A stretch of 64,000 nt of DNA. Origin: Chloroflexi bacterium UBA6077. Its GTDB lineage: Bacteria > Chloroflexota > UBA6077. Made by a program: the position numbers and the translations under genes. How positions within the stretch are numbered: position 1 is the stretch's first letter; every line of letters starts with the position of its first letter. Below the pieces are notes generated by a model. It ran no database searches and was not told where the DNA came from. It saw only the letters and a program-made list of their open reading frames with translations. Shown here one piece after another: positions 57,716-64,000 of this stretch. The stretch is from positions 1-64,000 of the forward strand of contig DIXP01000004.1 in NCBI GenBank assembly GCA_002436065.1, given 5' to 3'.

Positions 57716-58390
57716 CTATCTTGGTATCTCCGCGAGGACGGGAAGGCCGAGCAGTTGCTCCGCCTCTCTGGCGCCGCGGACCGAGGGGTCCAGGTAGTTG
57801 AGCAGGAAGGCGAAGCCGACGGCCGCCAGCAACCCCACCGATCCCCTGAGCAGTATCTCCAGGAGGATGCGCGACCGGCTCATCTCCGCCTGCGCCGACG
57901 GCTCGTCCAGCACTCTTATCACGCCACCCGTTGTGTCCAGTTGTGCGAAGTACTCTGCGGCCGTCTCATTCAGGGTGTCCTTGATGGCCTGAGCGATCAG
58001 GAAGCTGTGGTGAGGGTTATTGGTGGTGACCGTGACCGTCAGGATGCGGTGGGTCTTCTTGGTCGAAAGGTTGCGGTTCAGGGAGTCCTTGGATACGAAC
58101 ATCCCTCCCAGCCGCTGGGAGACCGCCCCGGTGAAGGCGTCGCTCTTGATTACCTCTCCCAGGTCGTCCACCAGGTATTCCGTGGAGAGCCAGGTGTAGT
58201 AGTTGTCGTAGGTGAAGTAGTTGCCCAGCTTCGGCTCTGGCTTGACGCTGACGGTGAGCCTGATCTCCGACTTGTAGGACTGGGGCCCAAAGGCCAGCAT
58301 GAGGGCGCTGGCTGCCAGGGTAAGGACGGTGACCACGAGGATCAATTGCCAGCGCCGGACCAGAATAGCGCCGTATTCACGCAGCTCCAA
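57716..58390 (-). CDS. Second Wzz-like chain-length determinant protein
   Basis: A 224-residue paralogue: TM1 'LILVVTVLTLAASALMLAFG' (about residues 16-35), extracytoplasmic domain with 'YFTYDNYYTWLSTEYLVDDL', TM2 'SVGLLAAVGFAFLLNYLDPS' (about 188-205) and the C-terminal 'REAEQLLGLPVLAEIP' motif. TTG start with AGGAGGAG upstream. Two adjacent Wzz-like subunits with one ATPase suggest a mixed oligomer. The upstream GT-C gene ends 2 bases before it. Confidence 0.85.
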   Translation of the reverse strand: MELREYGAILVRRWQLILVVTVLTLAASALMLAFGPQSYKSEIRLTVSVKPEPKLGNYFTYDNYYTWLSTEYLVDDLGEVIKSDAFTGAVSQRLGGMFVSKDSLNRNLSTKKTHRILTVTVTTNNPHHSFLIAQAIKDTLNETAAEYFAQLDTTGGVIRVLDEPSAQAEMSRSRILLEILLRGSVGLLAAVGFAFLLNYLDPSVRGAREAEQLLGLPVLAEIPR

Positions 58391-58392
58391 TA

Positions 58393-59952
58393 TCAGCTCC
58401 TCCTGTCGACGGCGAAGTAGTCGTAGCCGTAGTGTATGGTGTCTCCGGGCCGGACCTCGAAGCGCCAGAGAGTGGCCCAGTGGCGGGGATTGCTGTCGAG
58501 GACGATCTCACCGCCCACCGCCTCCTGAGCCTGGACGGGGTGCTTGCCGAAGTCCATGACCAGGATGGTGTCCACGCCCTCGGGGACGTGGTAGCTCTGC
58601 CTGGCCTCGAGGTAGCCCTCCTGATACTCATCGTAGAGCAGCTTCAGATTATACTCCGGCAGGTAGTACTTGAACTGGCGGAATCGCTCCTTCGCCAGCA
58701 CGACGACCGAGCCTGAGTTCAGGTTTCGAGCGTACTCTACCTGATTCCGTAGGATAGTGTCGATGGCGCGGATCTCGGTGAGGCGCACCGGGCCCGGGGT
58801 GGTGAGGAAGGCGCTGACGTTCCAGATCACCAGGCACGATACTAGTAGCATCGCCAGCGACCCACCGAGACCCCCGGACAGCCTGGCCAGGCCGAAGAGC
58901 CGCTGGTGGTGGCCGGAGAGCAGGAGCAGGGCCGACTGGAGGTCGTGGGCGATATCCCGCACGCCCACGGCCGTGACGATGCAGAGCGGCGGGAGCAGGG
59001 AGAGAACGTAGCCGGGGTCGCCTATATGGATAACGAGGTAGACGGCCAGGGGTGGGAGGAACCACAGCAGCAGGAAGGGCAGCCGCCGATCGGCGACCAG
59101 GGACTTGAAGGTAAGGAATCGCCCCAGGGCGTAAAGGGTCACGAGGCCGCTGAGTCCGAACATCTGTTTCAGGAAGAGCAGCAGGGTCTCGGCGTTGCGG
59201 CGCAGGGCGCCGAGGCCGGCGTAGGGCACAGAGTAGGTGGAGAGGACGTAGTTGGTCTGGGCGCCGCTGGCCTTCTGGAAGGCATCCCAGCCTCCCGAGA
59301 GCAGTACGGCCGGCATCAGCCAGGAGGCGACGGCCAGTCCGAGCACCAGGGCGCTGAGGATGAGCCTGGGGATACCGGCTTGCCAGACGCTCACGAGCCA
59401 GAGCGGGCCGAGAAACAGCAGGGTGTCCTGTCGGAACCCGCCCGCTATTCCCAGGACCAGTCCACACAGGATGGCGACCGATCGGTGGCCCCGCCACAGG
59501 AGGTAGCAGAGGAGCGCGACCAGGGTGCCGAAGAAGGAGAGGGATGTGTAGGGGTAGGCGACCTCGCCGTATCCCCAGAAGCCGACGGTGGCGGCCAGGA
59601 TGGTGGCCGAACCGAGGCCTACCCAGGGTCCGTACATGGCGGTGCCGAGCAGGAAGAGGGCTCCGACGGCGCCCGCGCTGGTGAGGATGCTGATCAGGAC
59701 GTAGCTGGAGTTGGGGTCCTGGAGCCAGAGGTTCAGCAGGGAGGCCAGCCCCACGTAGAGCGGGTATCCCGGAGGATGGGGCTGGTGGAACCCGACGTTG
59801 TAGTAGCTGAGGGCCAGGGCGAAGTTGGCGGAGTCCCAGGCGTACAGCATGCGCGAGGCGAAGGGCCATCGCGATGCCGCCGTGACGAGCATGAGCAGCA
59901 GGGTCACGAGCGGGATCGCCCAGGGGCGATCCCAGAATGGTCGGCGGCTCAA
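58393..59952 (-). CDS. GT-C family membrane glycosyltransferase
   Basis: A 519-residue polytopic protein with about ten to twelve hydrophobic segments. The first loop holds 'YAWDSANFALALSYYNVGFH' followed by 'QPHPPGYPLYVGLASLLNLW'. An acidic residue pair in the first extracytoplasmic loop and the HPPGYPLY motif are typical of PMT/ArnT-like (GT39/DUF2723) transferases that use polyprenyl-phosphate sugars. The C-terminal 150 residues form a soluble domain. Its start overlaps the stop of the GT4 gene (ATGA). It probably decorates the polymer or a protein outside the membrane. Confidence 0.82.
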   Translation of the reverse strand: MSRRPFWDRPWAIPLVTLLLMLVTAASRWPFASRMLYAWDSANFALALSYYNVGFHQPHPPGYPLYVGLASLLNLWLQDPNSSYVLISILTSAGAVGALFLLGTAMYGPWVGLGSATILAATVGFWGYGEVAYPYTSLSFFGTLVALLCYLLWRGHRSVAILCGLVLGIAGGFRQDTLLFLGPLWLVSVWQAGIPRLILSALVLGLAVASWLMPAVLLSGGWDAFQKASGAQTNYVLSTYSVPYAGLGALRRNAETLLLFLKQMFGLSGLVTLYALGRFLTFKSLVADRRLPFLLLWFLPPLAVYLVIHIGDPGYVLSLLPPLCIVTAVGVRDIAHDLQSALLLLSGHHQRLFGLARLSGGLGGSLAMLLVSCLVIWNVSAFLTTPGPVRLTEIRAIDTILRNQVEYARNLNSGSVVVLAKERFRQFKYYLPEYNLKLLYDEYQEGYLEARQSYHVPEGVDTILVMDFGKHPVQAQEAVGGEIVLDSNPRHWATLWRFEVRPGDTIHYGYDYFAVDRRS

Positions 59953-61076
59953 AGGTCACCTACTATCGTGTTGAGTCTGGAAACGGGGTGGTGCTGCTGG
60001 GCGTGCTGGTCGACCCATTGGAGGAGCGCCCTCTTGAAGCAGGCGGTGTCGAAGCGCTCGGCGTTGCGGCGGATGGCCGCGGGGTCGAAGTTGCAGCCGT
60101 CCAGGGAGCGAACGGCGTCGGCCAGGGCCTCGGGCGTCTGCGGGTGGAACAGCTTGCCGGTGACACCGTCGATGACGGTGTCCAGTGCGCCCCCGCCGGC
60201 GTATGCGACGACCGGCCTGCCGCAGGCCTGGGCCTCCACTGGGGTGATACCGAAGTCCTCCTCCCCTGGGAAGAGGAACGCTCGGCAGCGGGAAAAGTAA
60301 TGGCGCACCTCGTCGTCCGGGACCCTGCCGAGGAAGTGGATGTTCGGCCCGGCCTTGCGCTGCAGGGAGGCCCTGTCGCGGCCATCCCCGACGATGAGCA
60401 GGGGCAAGCCGAGCTGGTTGAATGCCTCGACGGCTATGTCGATCCGCTTGTAGGGTATCAGGCGCGAGACTACCAGGAAGTAGTCGTCGTGGGTGTCGGA
60501 GATCGAGAAGTCGTTGGTTTCCACCGGAGGATAGATGACGGTGGAATCCCGACGGTAGTACTTGCCCACCCTGGCCGCCACGGTGCGGGAGATGGTGGCG
60601 AACTGATCCACGCCGTCGGCCGAGACCCGGTCCCACATACGGAGCCAATTCATGAAGAAGGGGAGGGCAAGGCGGATGGGCTTGCCGAATCGCTCGCGCT
60701 GGACGTACTCGCGGTAGTTCCAGACCCAGCGCATGGGGGTGAGGCAGTAGCAGAGGTGCAGAGTGGCGGGGGATGTAAGCACCCCCTTGCACCAGGCGCT
60801 GCTGTTGCTGAGCACGAGGTCGTACCCGCTCAGGTCGAAGCCCTCGAAGGCCAGGGGGTAGAGGGGCAGGTAGAGCTGGTGGTGCCGCATGACCCCTGGG
60901 AGTCGCTGCATGAAGGACGTTCGGATGTCCCAGCGCCGGTAGCCGGCCGGCATGGCGGCGGGATCGAAGATAGAGGTGTAGACGGGGGCCTCTGGGAACA
61001 GCTCATGGAGCGTCTCCAGGACCCGTTCGGCACCGCCGTATTGGTTGAGGTAGTCGTGAAGTATCGCTATTTTCAT
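59949..61076 (-). CDS. GT4-family glycosyltransferase
   Basis: A 375-residue GT-B enzyme. N-terminal 'MKIAILHDYLNQYGGAERVL' with the Gly-Gly acceptor loop, 'VYTSIFDPAAMPAGYRRWDI', then the donor domain 'VVSRLIPYKRIDIAVEAFNQ', 'GRVPDDEVRHYFSRCRAFLF' and the catalytic 'PGEEDFGITPVEAQACGRPV' (EX7E). It resembles mannosyl/rhamnosyl transferases of O-antigen loci. The start at 61076 is preferred to 61088 by family N-terminus. Coupled by ATGA with the GT-C gene. Confidence 0.92.
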   Translation of the reverse strand: MKIAILHDYLNQYGGAERVLETLHELFPEAPVYTSIFDPAAMPAGYRRWDIRTSFMQRLPGVMRHHQLYLPLYPLAFEGFDLSGYDLVLSNSSAWCKGVLTSPATLHLCYCLTPMRWVWNYREYVQRERFGKPIRLALPFFMNWLRMWDRVSADGVDQFATISRTVAARVGKYYRRDSTVIYPPVETNDFSISDTHDDYFLVVSRLIPYKRIDIAVEAFNQLGLPLLIVGDGRDRASLQRKAGPNIHFLGRVPDDEVRHYFSRCRAFLFPGEEDFGITPVEAQACGRPVVAYAGGGALDTVIDGVTGKLFHPQTPEALADAVRSLDGCNFDPAAIRRNAERFDTACFKRALLQWVDQHAQQHHPVSRLNTIVGDL

Positions 61077-61179
61077 AGTAATTGGCAATTGGTTGTCGGC
61101 CGTCAGCCGGCCGTCGGGTTATTGGCGGTGTCAACAGGATGGCAATAGCGAGCGCACTAGAAGGGGAGGCGATCAGCTT

Positions 61180-61563
61180 TCAGCGGTCCAGCCCGTGATG
61201 CCTCGGTGCTTCTTGTGGGCGAGAGCCCGAGGTTAAAACCGTCGGGCTGAGAGAACGAAGCCCACTAAAGGGGCTGTTAAGGTCAGCGCAGTGAACCGGG
61301 TTTCGAGCTCCAAGCGGGCTCGTGGGGCAACACAGGGATCGCGATGCGCCGCGTTGTGGAGCGCCGGGCGGCAGGGGACAAGCCCCTGCCCTACGTGTCG
61401 GGACTAGCGCCGGGTGACAGGGGGCGAGTCCTTGCCCTACGGTACGATGGGACGGGCGGGCCAGCGGCCCGCGCTCCCGGCAGGCGGCGGCTTCGCCGCC
61501 TATTTAGACTGGTTTGGCGGAGCGTTGGCTGACAGCCGACTGCTGATAGCTGATGGCTGATGG
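61180..61563. repeat. Cluster of dispersed repeats in the polysaccharide locus
   Basis: Three kinds stand side by side: 'GAGAGCCCGAGG / CGTCGGGCTGAGAGAACGAA' (61219-61275), two GGCAGGGGACAAGCCCCTGC-type hairpins (61349-61402 and 61410-61445), and 'CTGATAGCTGATGGCTGATG' units (61538-61563). Near 61448 'GGCGGGCCAGCGGCCCGCGC' is another hairpin. The region between the GT4 gene and the sugar transferase has no supportable gene. Confidence 0.65.
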
Positions 61564-63060
61564 CTAGAAGGCTCCCCCGCCGCAGAGGACGGCCGGAATG
61601 GTGCGCAGCAGGATCTTGAGATCCAGCCCCAGGGACCAATTTTCGATGTAGTATATGTCAAGCATGACCATCTCGTCGAACGGTATCTCGCTTCTACCGC
61701 TCACCTGCCACAGGCCGGTCATACCTGGTGAAACCTCCAGCCGCCGGAGGTGCCAGTCCTCGTACTTGGCGACCTCGTGGTGAATGGGTGGGCGCGGGCC
61801 CACGAGGCTCATCTCCCCCCGGAGCACGTTGATCAGTTGGGGGAGTTCGTCCAGGCTGATGCGCCGAATTACCCTCCCGACTCTGGTCATCCTCGGGTCG
61901 TCACGGATCTTGAAGATGGGTCCTGAGACCTCGTTCATGCACATCAGCTCAGCAAGCTGCTGCTCGGCGTCCTGGCGCATGGAGCGGAACTTCAGGAAGC
62001 TGAAGCGCTCCCCACCCTTGCCGATCCGGGTTTGTCGGAAGAGCACGGGGCCCGGGGAATCCAGCTTGATGGCCAGGGCGGTGAGAGCGATGAGTGGGGC
62101 GGCCAGGGTCAGTACGAGCATGGAGGTCGTGACGTCCAGTGCCCGCTTGATGAGGAGGTTCCAGCCTCGAATGCGCACCTGGCTGACGGCGATCAGGGGT
62201 ATGCCGTTGATGGTGTCGACGTCCACCCTGTTCAGCCGCATCTGGTAGAGGTCTGGCACGAGTCGGAAGCTCACGTCCATCCTCTCGCAGTCGTCCAGGA
62301 TCTTGAGCATCTGCTCGTGGAAGGCCGCGGGCAGGGCTATGACGACCTCGTCCACATGCTGCTCGCGCACTACTCGGGGGGTGTCCTTCAAGGTGCCGAG
62401 ACAGCGGAAGCGGCCGAAGTCGTCGCAGTCTTCCAGGTCGACGAATCCGATCACCTGAGCCTCGACGCTTTGCTCGGTGGCTATGCTGTGCATGATGCGG
62501 CGGCCCAGGGCGTTGTTGCCGCCCACCACCAGCACCCGCCTCACTCCCAGGCCTCTCTTCTGGAGTGAAGTGGTGAGGATGCGATGGAGCAGGCGGGCCA
62601 TGGCGACGCAGACTATGGCCAGCAGCCAGAAGTATATGAACAGGGCGCGTGAAGAGGCCGGGTAGCGGGTCATGGACACGGCGGCGAAGAGGATCATCAC
62701 GCCGGTGCTGGTGGCGCTAAGGAGGGAGGACCATTCCCCAACCAAGGTAGCCCCTCGGGACTCCCTGTACATTCCCTTGAGGACGAAGGTGACCAGCAGG
62801 ATCACAGTCATGGCGGCCTGCACCGGTATGTAGTCCTGGTAGGAGACATCGAACTCACCGGGGATCTCGCCGCCTATCTGTAGGCTGTAGCGTAGGAAGT
62901 AGGCCGCGACGAAGGCGGTGTTGAGGGCCAGGATGTCCACGGCCGCGAGGGCCAGATTCAGCAGGAGATCAACAGGGAGGCCCATTCCTCCCTGCTTGGA
63001 GGCGCCCGGCGCGACCGTAATGGGTTGGAGGGTATCCTTCTCAGCGACTTCCACTAACAC
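61564..63060 (-). CDS. Undecaprenyl-phosphate sugar-phosphate transferase (WcaJ/CpsE type)
   Basis: A 498-residue polyprenyl-phosphate hexose-1-phosphate transferase that starts glycan assembly on the lipid carrier. Five N-terminal hydrophobic segments (about residues 30-175), a Rossmann-like CoA-binding domain ('VLVVGGNNALGRRIMHSIAT'), then the catalytic domain with TM 'TTSMLVLTLAAPLIALTALA', 'DSPGPVLFRQTRIGKGGERF', 'FLKFRSMRQDAEQQL', 'RRISLDELPQLINVLRGEMS' and 'VGPRPPIHHEVAKYEDWHLR'. The usual sugar (glucose or galactose) is not readable. It follows the partial GT4 gene. Confidence 0.94.
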   Translation of the reverse strand: MLVEVAEKDTLQPITVAPGASKQGGMGLPVDLLLNLALAAVDILALNTAFVAAYFLRYSLQIGGEIPGEFDVSYQDYIPVQAAMTVILLVTFVLKGMYRESRGATLVGEWSSLLSATSTGVMILFAAVSMTRYPASSRALFIYFWLLAIVCVAMARLLHRILTTSLQKRGLGVRRVLVVGGNNALGRRIMHSIATEQSVEAQVIGFVDLEDCDDFGRFRCLGTLKDTPRVVREQHVDEVVIALPAAFHEQMLKILDDCERMDVSFRLVPDLYQMRLNRVDVDTINGIPLIAVSQVRIRGWNLLIKRALDVTTSMLVLTLAAPLIALTALAIKLDSPGPVLFRQTRIGKGGERFSFLKFRSMRQDAEQQLAELMCMNEVSGPIFKIRDDPRMTRVGRVIRRISLDELPQLINVLRGEMSLVGPRPPIHHEVAKYEDWHLRRLEVSPGMTGLWQVSGRSEIPFDEMVMLDIYYIENWSLGLDLKILLRTIPAVLCGGGAF

Positions 63061-63104
63061 ATTCCAGGGCCGTAGCGGCCTGTTGATATCATCGTGTTGA
63101 GATG

Positions 63105-64000
63105 CTACCCCTCTCTTTGCACGTCGTGATAGACCTCGAGGGTGCGCTCGGCCATCTTTCTCCAGGAGAAGGTGGCGGCGCGTTGAAGGCCGGCCTCGGC
63201 GAGTTGTGTTGCCAGGGCCGGGTCTTCAAGGATCCTCCTGATTGCAGATGATAGAGCGTCTACGTCCAGGGGGTCTACCGTGAGGGCCGCGCTACCCACC
63301 ACCTCGGGCAAGGAGGATACCGACGACGTCACAACCGGTGTTCCACAGGCCATAGCTTCAAGTGGGGGCAGCCCAAAACCTTCGTATAGAGAAGGGTAGA
63401 TGAAGATATCGGCGCAATTATACCATAGCGGAAGCTCATCGTAGGGGATGTAGCTGGTGAAGACGACCTCGTGCTCAAGGCCAAGCTGGCGAACTCGGGC
63501 AAAGATGCGGTCGTACAGCCACCCCTTGGCCCCGCCCAGGACGAGCTTGTGGGGGATGCCGGACTCCCGTTTGACCTGGGCATAAGCCTCCACCAGCCTC
63601 TCCACGTTCTTACGGGGCTCCAGGGTGCCCAGGTATAGGAGGAAGTGCTCGGGAACCTGGTGCTCCTCCCGGAAGCGGGCCAGCAGAGTCTCGTCCTCGA
63701 CCTTCCTGAAGAGTTCGTCCACGCCGAGGTGGATGGGGACAACCTTCTCCGGGGGGACCTGGAGGTAGCTGATCACGTCCTGGCGGGTGCTCTCCGAGAT
63801 GGTGATTATGCGGCGGCACCGGTGGGCGGTGAGGCGGGTCATGGTGGCGAGGTAGGCCCTGTTGCCCCGATTGAAGTTCTCCGGCATGCGAAGGAAGGAG
63901 AGGTCGAGCATCGTGACCACGGACTTCGCTGGGCAGAGCATGGGCTGGACGTAGCTGAGGGAGTGGAGCAGGTCCAGCCGCTCCCGGATGGCGGCCGGGG
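63105..64000 (-). CDS. GT4-family glycosyltransferase, 5' end outside window
   Basis: The reading frame is open to the window edge (minus-strand 'RERLDLLHSLSYVQPMLCPA' just inside it), so the N-terminal part is missing. The visible 298 residues include a C-terminal GT-B donor domain: 'LLYLGTLEPRKNVERLVEAY', 'VVFTSYIPYDELPLWYNCAD', and catalytic 'PSLYEGFGLPPLEAMACGTP' (EX7E). 'RRIITISESTRQDVISYLQV' belongs to the linker. A similar mannosyltransferase type to the 59949 gene but a different subgroup. It precedes the initiating transferase by 44 bases. Confidence 0.93.
   Translation of the reverse strand, partial: PAAIRERLDLLHSLSYVQPMLCPAKSVVTMLDLSFLRMPENFNRGNRAYLATMTRLTAHRCRRIITISESTRQDVISYLQVPPEKVVPIHLGVDELFRKVEDETLLARFREEHQVPEHFLLYLGTLEPRKNVERLVEAYAQVKRESGIPHKLVLGGAKGWLYDRIFARVRQLGLEHEVVFTSYIPYDELPLWYNCADIFIYPSLYEGFGLPPLEAMACGTPVVTSSVSSLPEVVGSAALTVDPLDVDALSSAIRRILEDPALATQLAEAGLQRAATFSWRKMAERTLEVYHDVQREG

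Noticed and set aside
58906..60300. 464-residue plus-strand frame across the GT-C gene
   Set aside because: Gln/Glu/Gly-rich translation typical of an antisense shadow; no RBS or family.
1..64000. tRNA, rRNA or tmRNA genes
   Set aside because: No cloverleaf with TTCGA-type T-loop context or rRNA core motif was noticed by reading; a tRNA scan could confirm absence.

Overview
The window is GC-rich, gene-dense bacterial DNA. Three things suggest a Chloroflexota-like (Chloroflexi) organism: the mixture of housekeeping genes, the apparent absence of outer-membrane or LPS machinery, and many short palindromic repeats of the 'CAGGAGATCCTTCGC...CAGGATGACAG' type between genes. This is inference from gene content and style; no rRNA, tRNA or ribosomal protein gene is present to fix the lineage. 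I saw no CRISPR array, intact insertion sequence or prophage.

Layout. (1) 0-3.7 kb: a DprA-like gene, then a minus-strand operon yedE / tusA-like / cysteine desulfurase / DUF3343 that looks like a selenium or sulfur trafficking cluster. (2) 4.1-9.9 kb: a YkgJ-type Cys-cluster protein and a MacAB-like ABC efflux operon with an unusually long coiled-coil adaptor. (3) 10-21.3 kb: conserved housekeeping block: M48 protease, FtsB/DivIC-like protein, tilS, hpt, ftsH, histone-deacetylase-family protein, prs, secA. (4) 21.8-32.6 kb: a catabolic block built round a GntR regulator: two M20 peptidases, an RraA-like protein, a TRAP-TAXI transporter, an aminotransferase remnant, an NHL-repeat protein and an intact aminotransferase. 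(5) 32.6-37.6 kb: a mosaic, partly lower-GC region with three thioesterase-domain remnants, two unknown overlapping ORFs, an Mrr-type restriction endonuclease and an MFS transporter. (6) 37.6-42.9 kb: a GalT/HIT-fold protein coupled to a TPR protein, a winged-helix protein and a secreted glycoside hydrolase. (7) 43.9-49.1 kb: a complete six-gene Ech-type energy-converting [NiFe] hydrogenase operon. (8) 49-53.8 kb: ogt, an MBL hydrolase, an LCP cell-wall ligase, fdhD and a PAP2 phosphatase. (9) 53.8-64 kb: a minus-strand exopolysaccharide locus (rmlB, rmlA, BY-kinase-like ATPase, two chain-length proteins, a GT-C transferase, two GT4 transferases, an initiating sugar-phosphate transferase) that runs off the right edge.

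How the parts may work together. FdhD implies a formate dehydrogenase elsewhere. Together with the selenium/sulfur cluster and the Ech hydrogenase it suggests an anaerobic formate/H2/ferredoxin metabolism (inference). The GntR, RraA, M20 and TRAP-TAXI genes look like one uptake and degradation unit for a small carboxylate or N-acyl compound. The polysaccharide locus plus the LCP ligase fits a wall-anchored or secreted glycan.

The most striking non-genic feature is the density of repeat families. Several invade or abut coding sequence: the ABC ATPase C-terminus, the middle of the YkgJ-like protein, the fdhD start, the tilS stop codon and the yedE stop codon. At least three are inverted-repeat elements with MITE-like architecture.
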